64,000 nucleotides of DNA from Henckelia pumila (GCF_033568475.1 NC_133123.1:129056930-129120929); one strand, 5' to 3'; shown: positions 10,341 through 22,653, counted from the first letter of the stretch. The notes: generated by a model from the letters alone, not told the origin. Numbers and translations: made by a program.

Positions 10341-11453
10341 GGGGGGATACCCTACAACCCGGGTGGCTGGGATAGCGGAGTAGGTCCTAGCCCGGGGATA
10401 CCCTGCAACCCGGGTGGTCGGGACAGCGGAGAAGGTCCTAGCCTGACTATCTTTAGAGAGTGTGGTGATATCCTAGTAGGATACCCTGGGTGGCTATACC
10501 CCCCGGGTGGTCGGGACAGCGGAGCAGGTCCTAGCCCGACTATCTTTAGGGAGTGTGGTGATATCCTAGTAGGATACCCCGGGTGGCTATACCCCCTGGG
10601 TGATGCCCTGTAGCCCGGGTGATCGGGACAGCGGAGCAGATCCTAGTCCGACTATCTTTAGGGAGTGTGGTGATATCCTAGTAAGATACCCCGGGTGGCT
10701 AAACCCCCCGGGTGATACCCTATAGCCCGGGTGGTTCGGACAGCGGAGCAGGTCCTAGCCCGGGGATACCCTGCAACCCGGGGGGTCGGGACAGCGGAGC
10801 ATGTCCTAGCCCGACTATCTTTAGGGAGTGTGGTGATATCCTAGTAGGATAACCTGGGTGGCTATACCCCCCAGGTGATACCCTACAGCCCGGGTGGTCG
10901 GGACAGCGGGGCAGGTCCTAGCCCGACTATCTTTAGAGAGTGTGGTGATATCCTAGTAAGATATCCCAGGTGGCTATGTCCCCGGGTGCCAGGAGTATCT
11001 CGGGTGATGATATAACCTAGAGAGTCTAAGCACTCGGGAGATCCCGGGAGGTCTGGGGAGAACCCGGGTAAAAGCAAAAGGAAGCAAAGCTGGTGGGGTC
11101 CAAGTTTCTTTATTCTCAAGGCCAGGAAACAGCCACGTCGGCTTAGAGTGTGTCAGGATCAAATCCCCGACCAAATCATTGTGGACCACGCCCCAACGGA
11201 GTGGGCTCTTTCCTTAAACTACGGGGTGTCTAAATCACACGTGATAGTCGTTCCATCACCCTAAAGGCCGTCAGTTAGCTCATACCCAATAATCATTGAA
11301 GGCCCGAGCCGGCCATTATAAAAGCTAAGGGAGAATTTCGTAAAGGGCAAGTTGGATGATTCAATACAGACTCACTCTCTCAAATATCTTCATCTATCTT
11401 TTCCGTCCGGGAATTTACTCGCCCCCGGATAGTCATTTTATGATAATCGCATC
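10341..11453 (+). mobile_element. Second Tat-type LTR in inverted orientation (no internal region attached)
   Basis: From 11453 backwards this sequence is the reverse complement of 9750-10250, with only scattered differences by eye. It reads on the plus strand and ends ..GATAATCGCATCA at 11453. No primer binding site or coding region follows. The part from 10341 to about 10980 consists of inverted 112-bp repeat units. It is therefore an LTR, probably 5'-truncated, fused head to head with the LTR of the resident element. Confidence 0.82.
11317..11324 (+). promoter_or_regulatory. Likely TATA box of the inverted LTR
   Basis: TATAAAAG, mirror position of the box at 9880-9887. Confidence 0.45.
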
Positions 11454-13009
11454 ACATACCAATTTAATTTTATGCGTTTTGTCCTAAGTTTCACGTATTT
11501 CGAAAGGGATTTAGCTAATAAGCAATAGGTCTAGACATCTCACGAGTCTATTATTATTTGTGCAAGTTCTTGAAATGTTAAATTTTAAATAAACATGTGA
11601 TAAACATTTAAGGAAAATATTACATTTTTTTGTCATGTATATTGTTTAAATTTTTTTATATTTTGTCCGAGAATTCACGATTTTTGCTCACTAACTTGCA
11701 TTTTCTTTCAACGTTTGTGTTTTTTCTCCGCAGTGATGATGTGGCACAAAAAATTGTTGAATTCTTATCAGAAATTGTTAAAGTTTTCGTGCCATGTACA
11801 CCAACAATCCGATTAAACAAGACAAAATTTGAAAAAAAAAAAAAAAGGACAAATTAGTAGACCAAAATCGTGAATTGAACGACAACATGTCCAAAATAGA
11901 AAACATGCAAATTATAATTCCAAAATTTAATTTTTCCTCGTTTAAGCATGCAAATTGGGAGAAGTTGGACTACATGATAAAATTATAAAAAAATATAAGA
12001 TGGAATTTTTTTTTACAAAATAAATCAAATATTTATATTTAATAATTTAACTTTAAGCATTTATATTTTTAATTGTCATAAATATTATAACAAAAATACA
12101 TTTGAAAAATAAAATACTTAAATAAAATATCTGATAAATTTTAAAGTTAATATATGTAAACAAAAAATAAGTAAAACATATTTCAGTAAATTATTTTTTG
12201 CATATAGTAAATAAAATTAGTGACGAAAATCTTAGTCATCTTAATTAATAGTCATGCATTACACAAAAATTTTCGTGGGACCGTCTCACTTATTAATTTT
12301 GTGAGACATATATCATAATCGATCTAAACCATGAAAAAATATTATTTTTATGATAAAAATATTACTTTTCAGTACTCTATATATGTATCAGATCGATCAA
12401 TCTAACAGAAAATCTATGCATTGAAAGGAAAAAAAAAAAAAAAAAAAGGTTGTCAAAGATTCCTTGCTTGGTCTGATCGCAAGGAGGATGCCCCAAAATT
12501 TTTTCTTTTAGAAAGATTTTGAGTTTGAGTCATCCTCATATGGTTATGTATATTTTCTCTTGATTGTAATTACTTAATGTTTGATGATTGCATTAAATGA
12601 TGTGTAGTCATGGATTTAATTTTATTGATTGATTTTTCTTATATATAGAACAATATGAATGTAATCAATTAAAAAAATTTGAGGAATTGTCAATTTAATG
12701 AATAGTTTGTGTTTATAAGATTCAATTTCTTGCACAAAACATTTTAATTTTGCTAGGTAGAAATGTCGAAAACAATTAAATTTTTCTTTAAAAAATTGAA
12801 CACATGAAAAAAAAATGTTTGCATTCATATTTCTTAAACTTCGAATTATTGGCAGTGGTACTATTTATAACTTAAATAATTAAATATTAATAATGTGTTA
12901 ATTTGCAATTTAAATGATTACTTGAACATCACATGAATATGAGAATCAACTGACAAGTTATCATATATTTTCTCTACAATTTGTTTTTTAAAATTTTTAA
13001 CTTCCACAC
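11454..13009. other. AT-rich intergenic DNA
   Basis: No gene recognised. The stretch has poly-A tracts (11829-11846, 12428-12448) and a short fragment at about 12270-12320 (GGGACCGTCTCAC..GTGAGACATAT) of a type dispersed in plant genomes; a related piece is near 39740. Confidence 0.6.
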
Positions 13010-13012
13010 TAA

Positions 13013-13615
13013 GAGAGTGTTTGGCTAAACTTATTAAAAAAGAGCTTATAAGCTTCTAGAGCTTAAAAGCTGTTTTACGAGCTTATAAGCTGTTAGAACT
13101 TATTTTAAAAATAAGTTGTTAAAGTGTTTGGGTAAACTTATTTTAAACAACTTAAAGATTTTGATATGTTTGGTATTATAAGATCTTTTTATTGTCAAAA
13201 TTACCAAAAAAGGTATAATTATATGAAAATAATATTTCGAGTTATACATATACAAAAATAGTTTTTTAGTATTAAAATATAAAATTGTTTTAATATTTTA
13301 CTTTAGAAAAATTTATGTGATTTGTAAATTTTTTTTTAAATAATATTTAATATTTAATGTGTGAAGGATATGATGGAGATTTATGAATATATTCAAGGAT
13401 ATTTTAGAAAGATAGAATATTAAAATAAGATCTTTTTGAAAAAAGTACATCCCCCTTACTTTTTTAAAAACAGCTTATAAGCTGTCAAACAGCTTATTTT
13501 GACAGCTTATAAGCTGTTTTGAAAAATTTTTGCCAAACAAAATTTGAGAGCTTAAAAGCTCTAAAACAGCTTATAAGCTGTTGGAAAGAGCTTTTAAGCT
13601 CTGCCAAACACCCTT
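13013..13615. mobile_element. Tourist-like MITE (603 bp)
   Basis: The ends are GAGAGTGTTTGGC (13013) and GCCAAACACCCTT (to 13615), matching as inverted repeats at 11 of 13 positions. TAA flanks both sides (13010-13012 and 13616-13618), the 3-bp target duplication of PIF/Harbinger elements. Subterminal copies of AGCTTATAAGCT occur in both halves and could fold. Confidence 0.8.
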
Positions 13616-13618
13616 TAA

Positions 13619-13965
13619 GTAACGAAATAACAACTACAATAAATTAGTATCAACATAATCAACCTCCATATTTCAAGGTTATTCCAAGTATTAGCATATC
13701 ATGGAAAACTGTGTTTTTGGTCATGTAATTTTGTCACACTGTGCTTTTGGTCCGATATATTTCAAATTTCATTTTTAGTTCTGTATTTTCTTATTTTTGA
13801 CAATTTTTGTCTTTCTTCAATGGAAATATTGATGTTGCACTATATATGTCAGTGCCACATTAGCACTGCATTGGTATTACGTTAGCGTCAAATCTAACAA
13901 AATGACTATAATTATTTATAAAAAAAGAAGTTAAATATAACATATTAAAACTAAAATTTGACAAC
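13619..13965. other. Intergenic DNA with a fragment of a 'TTTTGGTC' repeat
   Basis: The stretch 13705-13800 has repeated TTTTGGTC/TTTTAGTT phrases like those in the MITE at 53273-54049. Clear ends were not found, so it may be a truncated relative. Confidence 0.4.
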
Positions 13966-13968
13966 TTA

Positions 13969-14054
13969 GAGCATCTCCAACCCTGCACCAAATTGGCGTG
14001 AAAAGTCATTTTGGTGCAGGGTTGATTGCTCCAATGGGGCAATATATATATATA

Positions 14055-14101
<47 letters not shown>

Positions 14102-14597
14102 TTTGCGCCAAGATTGCGCCCACCCTCGTTTGCACCAAATTTGGTGCAAACCTTTCTTATTATTTTTTAATTTTTTAATAATTATAAATAATTGGTAAAT
14201 AATATAATTTAAAAATTCAATGTACAAATATATATTATATCATGTTATTTAATTGAATTTATGTATTCAAGTTATTTATCAATTTTATGTTATTAATTCG
14301 TATTATATAACAGTTAATTAATATAAAATAATTACATTAACAATTTACATATTATAATAATTTTATTTATTCATGATATAAATTTTATATTATATTAATA
14401 ATAATCATTAAATGTATAAATATATTAATTACATGATAAAAATAATATATGTAAAATAAAAAAGAATATTACGAGAATTTTTTTTTATGTTAGATTTGAA
14501 TTAAATGGGTTGGAGATGAAAGTTGTGTTTGGTGCAAAACTTACACTATTTTAGTTTAAAATTTGCGCTAAAATAGATTTTTGGGTTGAAGATGGCC
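13969..14597. mobile_element. Tourist-like MITE (629 bp) with internal TA microsatellite
   Basis: Left end GAGCATCTCCAACCC and right end GGGTTGAAGATGGCC are imperfect inverted repeats (12 of 15). TTA flanks both sides (13966-13968 and 14598-14600). The subterminal phrases TTTGGTGCA and GCGCCA recur inverted. The ends resemble a common plant MITE type with GAGCATCTCCAAC. Confidence 0.8.
14043..14099. repeat. TA dinucleotide microsatellite
   Basis: Nearly pure TA run inside the MITE. Short open frames over it are artefacts. Confidence 0.95.
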
Positions 14598-14600
14598 TTA

Positions 14601-15768
14601 GAGAATCAAACTCTCAAAGAGATCAGAAACATGCCAAACTAAGAAAACCATTTCCCCTTTTTAACTATTAACAATTTTGAATCGGCACACCAGTACTCAC
14701 TGGCGGCAAATATCATTAGATGTGTTATAGATAAATTTGTGTACGACATTAATTTGTACTATTACATCAAAGCAAGGGAATGCCACACTTTTGTTTTATA
14801 GTTTGCTATTAAAAAAATATTGGTTCTCGAACATTTCGACCTAATACTTTTGTAGTCCAAAATTTAAAATTTTCAAGTGATTGGTCATTGTTGTTAGTTT
14901 TATGGTTTAATTTAACGGTACAAATTTAAAGAGGGAAAAAAAATTTAAAATCATGATAGTTTTGTCCAAGTCAGTTATGTATATATAAATGATGAACATT
15001 GAAAATTAAAACATGCAATTAATTTGTACATTAATTAGATTAAGATAATTTTAATTTAAATTAAACCGCTTGATTGTACATGCAACGCTCGTGCATTTTT
15101 TTTATTTGATCTAAATATATTATGTACTTGTTTAATCTCACGTTAAAGAAAATAAATATCTTTGAACCAAATAAAGTTATTGATATTTCTATAATATATA
15201 CCTCGACACAAAATAAAAAAATAATAATAAAGAGAGAAAGTTTAGTATCGAGAGATATATATTTGATGTTAGAATTGAGATATTTGCCTCCTCAAAAAAA
15301 AAGAAGAAAACTAAAAACAAGATGAGATATTTGTGTGTCACGCTATTCCTTACAAACAACTTCTCGTTCCCTTTAATTCTCAGCCATTCAACAAAATATC
15401 TCGATGATGCTTTTTTGAAAAATAACGTGACATGGTCGACCATGCATGTATTTCATACTATTATTATTTTGAATTTTAAATGGAGACAATTGCTGCTAAG
15501 GGGGATCAAATAAAAACAAAACTTCAAACGTTACATACTACTATTAACTATATATTTGTTAAAAACAAAAACAAAAAAACAAAAAACCTATATATATGAA
15601 ATTCTTTATTCAATGATATCTCAATTCTCATCACCTTTAATCATCGATTAAATCTTTAGATCTCTTTCATATGTTAAGTTGTAATGATCAAATGTTTTCT
15701 TCCGTACACATTCGGATCAAATGATGTCAGCATACCATAAAATAAACAACGTTCCGTCTGTCTCACTT
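14601..15768. other. AT-rich intergenic DNA
   Basis: No coding or repeat structure was recognised. Open frames at 15122-15513 are short, AT-driven and unlike known proteins. Confidence 0.5.
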
Positions 15769-15769
15769 A

Positions 15770-16346
15770 TTTAAATCAATGTTCTAAAAAAAACACCGTT
15801 TAAGCGCGATTAAACATGAAATGTGAGCAAAAAACTTTGCCTTGGACAAAAGTGTGAAAAAAGCGTTCAACCATTTGGTTGATCTTATTAAGTGCAAAAA
15901 AACGTGAAAAAACGCGAAAAAGCGTGAAAAAAATAATTTTTAATTTTAATTTTAATTTTTTAAAATATTTTTAAATTTTAAATTTTAAATGATAAATATT
16001 GAATAATATAAGTTTTTTTAAAAAAAATATTTAACGCGTCAAAATTAAATTTTCTTCGTACATTTTTTTTTTGACTAAATAAAAACTGACCTAGCACAAA
16101 CATTTCACTCCAGATAATTTTTTATTTTGAGACTTATATTTTTTATAACTTTAAAATTTATATATTTATTCTTAAAATCTTTAACTTTATATGTTAATTA
16201 TTCTATTAATTAATTTAATATAACTAAAATTGTACAAAAAATGAAAAACGCTTTTTCACACTTAAGCTTGTTCTAAACTCGCTTAAGCTTGTGAAGCTTG
16301 AAACTTAATCGTGAAGCCTTGCGTTTTTTTTTGAACCTTGATTTAA
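15770..16346. mobile_element. Foldback or MITE-like element with long imperfect inverted ends
   Basis: TTTAAATCAATGTTCTAAAA at 15770 matches, inverted, TTTGAACCTTGATTTAAA ending at about 16346. Inside both ends are phrases such as GTTTAAGCGCG and AAGCGTGAAAAA (left) and CGCTTTTTCACACTTAAGC (right) that can pair. Exact borders and target duplication are unclear. Confidence 0.55.
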
Positions 16347-17180
16347 ACTGTATTTTTTTTTTCATCTTCTCGATAGTATTATCCAATTTTAACATTTATT
16401 ATTATTTTTGTAATATTTTACCAATTTATACGTATTAAATTAATATCATTAACTAATTATAATTTTTTATCATATTAAAATTTTCATTAAATAAATACAA
16501 AATGAGAAAATGCATTATAAAATTTACCATTTCAAACACTTTTTTAATCTGCACGGAAACATCCATAAATGTAAATAAATGCAAAACACGAATTACAAAA
16601 TAAAATTTACCTTTCCAAGCACTTTCTTAATCTCCATGAAAACAAACAAAAAGTTTATTAAAGTAATATCATCAACAATTTATCATATATATTCAAATCT
16701 TCATTAAATAAATACAAAAAAGAAAATTGTTTTACAAAAAATTTATCTTTTCTAAACATTTTATTAATGTGTATGAAAACACAAACAAATCTAAATAAAT
16801 GCGACGAAGAGAGAATAATCTAACGATGAGCATGTTAATTTCTTGGAAATTTTGGATGCATCCTTGGGAATCTTGAAAAGGGAAGTTGCCAAACAGTTTT
16901 TTATATTCGGTAACCATAAAACTAGTGCTACCTCTAATCCTTTTGATACACATGTAAACACACAACCATTAAATTTTGTTTAAAAAAAAAAAACACCAAA
17001 AACGAAAAGAGTGAGATTTCAAGATTCCAACCAATCACCATGAGTTGATGACTTTGTTAATCCCCTCCTCTGATTGGTCTTACTTTTTTGGAGAAAACAA
17101 TGAAGATGATAAGTGTTTGACAACTCCGAAGCCACAAATAAAAGATATCTAAATATTGCATCCACTTGTCAAGGTCATAT
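16347..17180. other. Intergenic DNA and distal upstream region of PRR5 copy A
   Basis: AT-rich, no gene recognised. At about 16480-16580 and 16685-16800 the phrase TCATTAAATAAATACAAAA recurs, a weak local duplication. Confidence 0.45.
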
Positions 17181-17182
17181 TC

Positions 17183-17191
17183 AAAATATCT
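17183..17191 (+). promoter_or_regulatory. Evening element upstream of PRR5 copy A
   Basis: Exact AAAATATCT, about 740 bp upstream of the start codon. Evening elements are bound by CCA1, LHY and RVE-type clock factors, and Arabidopsis PRR5 is a known target of RVE8 through this motif. Activity here is inference. Confidence 0.5.
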
Positions 17192-17201
17192 CGTCTTAAA
17201 A

Positions 17202-17210
17202 AAAATATCT
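17202..17210 (+). promoter_or_regulatory. Second evening element upstream of PRR5 copy A
   Basis: Exact AAAATATCT, 19 bp from the first one. Two copies this close are less likely to be chance, though the region is AT-rich. Confidence 0.5.
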
Positions 17211-17662
17211 CTGGGGAAATACTATTTCTTTATTCTTAATTGGCATTCTCGTTCAATATTGTCCATTGCTTCCAAGTCTTGTCATTTATTAAATCCCTGA
17301 GGCCATCCAATGCCTATCCAATAGCTCTTTCTAAAAAAACATTAAAATAATCAAGACTTGGGGATGTGGCCAATTTGGGCCATTCATAACAGTCTTTTAG
17401 ATATTTTGTGTCATTTTCCGATGGCATTGGGATTTTTTACACGTTGGCACATGATATTTTCATATTTTATCTTAGGTGAATAAGTTTCTTACAAGATGGT
17501 CTTATTTATATTTTTGAAATGAGTTTATTCAATTCAAATTTATAATGAAAGTAATGTTTCGACATAAAATTTAATATTTTTCATGAGCTGAGATGATTTA
17601 TTTTACTAAAAGAGTCACGGGGAAAAAAGGTTGCTGGTGCAGTGAAATGGTGTAAGCAAAAC

Positions 17663-17670
17663 AAATATCT
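17663..17670 (+). promoter_or_regulatory. Short evening element in the proximal promoter of PRR5 copy A
   Basis: AAATATCT inside a block (AGCAAAACAAATATCTATTG..TTTGAGCCATTAGAT) that is present three times upstream of copy B. About 255 bp before the ATG. Confidence 0.55.
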
Positions 17671-17921
17671 ATTGTGACAAATTTGAGCCATTAGATTTGA
17701 GGTGGTTAAAAGACAGAGCAGTAAAAGGTCACCGTAGGATGAAAGATTAAAATATTGAGAGGATGAATGGGGTCTCATTTAAAGATTTTTTTTGGCTTTG
17801 AAAATTCTACAAATGTAACTTGAGAAAAAGCGATAAAAAAATCTGGTACGCAGTGTTGCATATTTTCCTACTCCTACAGCTGGTGTTTTACCTGATCACG
17901 TTCTCTGAAGAATTTTGAGAA

Positions 17922-20900
17922 ATGGGGGAAGTTGTGGTGAGCAGCGAAGACGGGATGGGATTACAGCTTCAAGAAACAGGGGAGGAGCGGATATCTGAGA
18001 AGAAGATCAAGAGGAAGAAGACGAGTGATGCAGAAGGTGCCCGAAACGCGGCTTTGCCCGTGGAAGCGGCGGCGGCGGTTGATTCTTCTTCTGTTGTAAG
18101 GTGGGAGAGGTTTCTTCCCAAAATGGCGGTTAGGGTGCTTCTGGTGGAAGCTGATGACTCCACAAGGCAGATTATTGCTGCCCTTCTCAGGAAATGCAGT
18201 TACAGAGGTTGGTTTTTCCTGTTCAGAATTATTAGTGGGGTTTGTGTGATTTTTTTTTTTTTTGCTCTGGAGGTTTGAGGGTTTTTGGTGATCATGATTC
18301 TTTTTTGACTGTTAAAGGTGTGTAGATACTTTCTTAATCAGCTAATATAGCTTTCGATGATGATAATATTGGGAATATTTTTGCTTCTACATTTTGTGTG
18401 ATTTGGCTTTTTTGGATTAGTACTCGTCAATTTGAGTTATTGTGGAACTTCGTCGGTGAAATGACGCACCGTACATGATTTTTTTTCAAAGAACTTGATT
18501 TCGCTGAAATCTTTATTTCCGCCAAATCTGGCATTCTAGTTCTATTTTGATTCGAGTTTTGGTTTAATTTAACTGCACAGTGGGTATTCTGGTCAGCGGT
18601 GTAACATGTTCTTGTCTTCTTGATGTAAAGATTAAATCAGAAAAACGTTACATTGACAGTCTAGTTAGGCGTGTACATCCTAATATCTGAGATAGTTGCA
18701 CTCGATGGCTGCGTAAAAATGTCACTTTACGGACAAATGTTGAGTTCGAATGATTAAGATACAAATTTGATCTTTGTTTACTATTTTCTGCCTGCTTGCG
18801 GATGGCATCTTTAGTTGTTTCTACTGCTAATGTTTGAGAATGAACTCTGCAGTTGCTTCAGTGGCCGATGGCTTACAAGCATGGGAGGTGCTAAAAGAAA
18901 GATCCCACAACATAGACCTTATTTTGACAGAAGTCGAATTGCCTTCTATCTCTGGATACGCTCTTCTCACCTTAATTATGGAGCATCATCTCTGCAAAAA
19001 CATTCCAGTAATAAGTATGCTGCTTTGTTTGGCATTCATATTATTCAAATGATTCAAATTATTCAAGTTTAGCCATCTTAAAAACAAGTATTTTGTTTGG
19101 TAATGCAGTGATGTCCGCACATGACTCGGTTAGTACTGTCTATAAGTGCATGTTGAGAGGAGCAGCCGACTTTCTTGTAAAACCGTTGAGGAAAAACGAG
19201 CTGAGGAACTTGTGGCAGCATGTCTGGAGGAAACAAGCAGTAAGCCCGATGTTAATTTGTTTTCCCTAGTGTCATCTGGTACAATGTTAATGTTCTCTAC
19301 TTACCATATAACACCGGTATCAGGCGAATAGTGCTGCTGGCCTGGGACCTCCAGATGAGAGTGTGGCTCAACAGAAGGTTGAAGCCACAGCCGAAAATAA
19401 TGCTATTAGCAATGATCATTCTAGTGGTTATATGGCTGGCGTCCAGAGAAATAGAGAAAGCACTGAAAAAGAAAGTGATGCTCAGGTATTTTATCTTCTT
19501 CATTATTTTTTGTGTTTGTATGCATCATTCAACTCAAAAATACCAACAATCTTGTATTGAAAAGCCAAATTCAAATGCATTGGTTACATATCTATGCCTA
19601 TTTTATCTGCAGAGTTCCTGCACAAAACCAGAGTTAGATGCCGAGGGAGCGGATATGGAACATGTCCGTTTCCTATCACAACAGAAAAATGGTAAATGTC
19701 TTTCAGATGACATCAATATTCGTATGGGACCAAATGATGATAAAACTGGAGGTAATATTCTAATCCGCACCCTGATGGTCCCTTCTGTCATTTTTGAGCT
19801 CCATAGCTCATACTTATTTAGATTTTCCGCATTTTGAAATGCGAATAGGGGCCGAGGCCAACGTAGACAGGGATCATGCAGCAACACGAGGACAAGACGA
19901 GAAGGCTGATGACCATAACTCTGAGAATAATGGGATACGTGGGAGTTCTTCCACGGAGGCTATCGATTTAATCGGAGCTTTTGGTAATTACATGAAAGGC
20001 GATTTTGGATGCTATGCATCAAATTCCAGTGCAAACAAGTTTGACATTTTACCAGTGTTGGATCTATCTTTGAGAAGATCTAACCCCAGTGGATCTGTGA
20101 ATCAATTAAATAATGAGAACCAAAGGTTAAATCACTCTGACGCATCCGCCTTCTCCAGGTGAGTACTATTCAGTAGTTTCAGTTTCTGATCATTCGTAAT
20201 ATTTTGTTACAAATTCTTAAGATAAAAGATTGGCATCATGGTTTTCTATTTCCTAGAATAGGAGAGAAAATAATGAGGTAAAAATGCCTTGCAATGTCTA
20301 AATTCTCTATGGTAGAGGAAGCTAGCTAAATTTGAGGCCAAACAACCTTCAATACTTAATATTTTTTAAAAAATATCAATTTATTTCATTACTGTTTTTC
20401 CGATGCAACCTCATCAAATAGTTGACACATCCTCATCCAATCAAATGCAGGTACAAGAACAAGCCATTGCAACCGAGTGACTCAATATCACCAAGCACTT
20501 GCAATAATAATCAACAAAATCAAGAAGCCAATTCCGAGAAACAACAATCAAATCATATCCCAGACTATAATTCCGATACACATGGCCCCACAATAACCTC
20601 TCAAAAACATGTTTCTGTGGCTAATATTCAATCAGGACAACCCGAAATCGGATTATCTTATCCTTTGCAGAGTAATGCATCTCTCCCTATTCCAGTTAAA
20701 GGTCTAAGGTTTGATAATGCTATAAATTCCTATGGTTCTGTAATGCCTGCAATATATTGTTCGCAAACGAGCCTATCACCGTTGCCTAGTCCAGGTTCAG
20801 CACCCCATTCAGAACCTTTCCCTCATTTGGGTTCATTTTATTCGTTGGAACGACAATCCTCAATTTCTAAGCAATTTCAGAATATTATGGATCAAAGAAT

Positions 20901-21544
20901 GAGTAATGCCATCGATCAGAGAGACAACCAACAGAGTCGAAAATTGGAGAATTTGGACCATCAAGGGCACATTTATCCTGAGCATGATCAGACAGGGAAC
21001 AACGGTTTCTGTAATGGAAACATCAGCCAACATTATAGCAAGTGTTCAGGAAAAAATGGCGACATTAATTTGACTTCCGTTGTTAAAGCGATGTCAGAAT
21101 GTGGTAATGAAGAGGCTTTCAATGTTTATGAAGGGACCTCTCATAGATCCATGCAAAGAGAAGCAGCTCTTACGAAATTCAGGCTGAAGAGGAAAGATAG
21201 ATGCTTTGAGAAGAAGGTAATATGATAACTTTATACTGATTTTGAGAATCCTGAGTTATTATTTTCCATTCTTGCTTCTTCTAACAAATCAAACCAAATG
21301 AAACCCTTGGATAATTTCTCAACGACATTCAAGAAATATGTATCTTGTGTTTTACACTTATCAGCTTAATATATGAATTATATGATTTCAGATGAGTTTG
21401 TTAAAACCTGTTCATTTATGGTTTTGATGGCAGGTGCGATACGAGAGCAGAAAGAAGCTGGCTGAGCAACGCCCACGTGTTAAGGGGCAATTCGTTCGCC
21501 AACCACTTACTGATCCTCAACCCGAAAACACTTCAGCTGGTTAG
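17922..21544 (+). CDS. PRR5: PRR5-like pseudo-response regulator, copy A (8 exons, 688 aa)
   Basis: Clock transcriptional repressor of the nucleus. Exons by GT..AG borders and frame: 17922-18207, 18853-19014, 19109-19239, 19324-19485, 19613-19751, 19849-20158, 20451-21216, 21434-21544; total 2067 bp without interruption. Residues about 70-186 form the receiver domain. The phosphate-accepting Asp is replaced by Glu122 (ILTEVELPS), the mark of pseudo-receivers, and [22 protein letters not shown] matches PRR5 best. LDLSL at 364-368 is the EAR motif that recruits TOPLESS in PRR5/7/9. Residues about 633-676 are the CCT domain, split by the last intron, which binds DNA. Family members repress CCA1 and LHY and are degraded through ZTL. 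Start chosen as the first ATG with [10 protein letters not shown]; copy B has the matching start. PRR9 is the closest alternative. Copy A has 13 more residues in exon 1 and 42 net more in exon 7 than copy B. Confidence 0.93.
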
Positions 21545-22595
21545 CTTTACTCAAGTGAAGCAAGCATTGAACAAATTTTTGGCTAAAAGTTATCAGATTT
21601 TGTTCTTTATTTTATTGGCATCATGTAAAAGATCCCATATATATAATAATTGTATATTAATAACCTTTGGTGCTCGTGGATTATGTAAAGTTATGAGGCA
21701 AGTATTTTATTTTTCCAGCTAGAGCAGTGTAAGTGAGTGTCTGTTATCATTTGTTTCAAGATAACAATGTATTCGATCCCAAAATATGTTATGATCACGA
21801 GTTATGTATCGCGTTATGGGGGTAACTTATTGTGAATTAAAAGAGAATCTCTCGATCTCTTGGTTTTGAGGGTCGCCGAATTAGAGAATCTCATGATCTA
21901 AAGAGATTTTTTCCCCCTTTCTGGCAAAACTAAATGATGAAAGTTTCTTGCCTACTGCGTCCATTCAAATAGAGCTGCAAGGATATGTCCGATTCCTAAT
22001 TTGCTAAACATCACAGTAATAAGAAAATATTATTCTTTCCATCAATATCTAAACTCTGATGAATCAATCCAATCAGTGGCCGTGCATGCTTCTGCGGCTC
22101 TCGGATGTAAAGGTTGCTCGGGCAGATACCATGCTGCACCTAGAGTTTTTTCGTATGTAAATGTCTGCTCAGCAGCTCAGGCAGATACTATGGTGCTCTT
22201 GGAGTTTTACTCTAGGTGCAGCACAACATGTTGATATGCATGTCGGGCCCACTGATCTAGGGATGTTGCTCCATGGGTGTAACATGGTTTTACTCCAGGT
22301 GCAGCAGAATACTTGGATCAACATCAACAACTCCATTTCTTGATCTTCTTTGGGGGAGAGTCTATGCTAGCACATGTGCACTGCCCATTACAAAACAAGA
22401 TATCTGTAGAGAAATAGACTTATTAAGTTACATGCAAGTAGCTAGGATCCGAACTTGGTGCTTTTAAAAGGTTACCATTAAAGAAGAAGAAAGACCAAAA
22501 GAATATAATGATCATCATTTACAGGTTCATGTACATTAATCCCACAGAATGGCATACAATTTATACTTACTAAAGAACAAAAACATTCAACTATT
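21545..22595 (+). other. 3' flank of PRR5 copy A, homologous to the flank of copy B
   Basis: By eye this region aligns with 44405-45004 and then in pieces with 46174-47940 (for example the GTGCAGCA..ACTTGGATCAACAT block at 22300 and 46320). Two blocks present after copy B (about 46350-47125 and 47330-47850) are missing here. It holds no recognisable gene. Confidence 0.7.
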
Positions 22596-22653
22596 TCACA
22601 CTTTCAACATCTGCATCTTGTTCCCGAGCGCAACAGATATCCAATCCGACAAT
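22596..22653 (-). pseudogene. TTG1 3'-end fragment (last 18 codons plus stop)
   Basis: These 58 bases match 47941-47998, the end of the intact TTG1-like gene, with one substitution (Ala to Ser). They encode ..[12 protein letters not shown] and the stop on the minus strand. Homology stops at 22653 and A-rich sequence follows. The flanking 3' sequence (22540-22595) also matches that of TTG1. This marks the edge of the duplicated segment that includes PRR5. Confidence 0.9.

Noticed and set aside
9750-11453. A single LTR with internal inverted arms
   Set aside because: The other LTR of the element (1-731) does not show the mirrored GATAATCGCATCA end on its inner side, so the inverted arm is a separate, fused LTR.
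18301-18852. Small RNA or extra exon in PRR5 intron 1
   Set aside because: The intron is similar in both copies but has no hairpin of miRNA type and no open frame that fits the protein.
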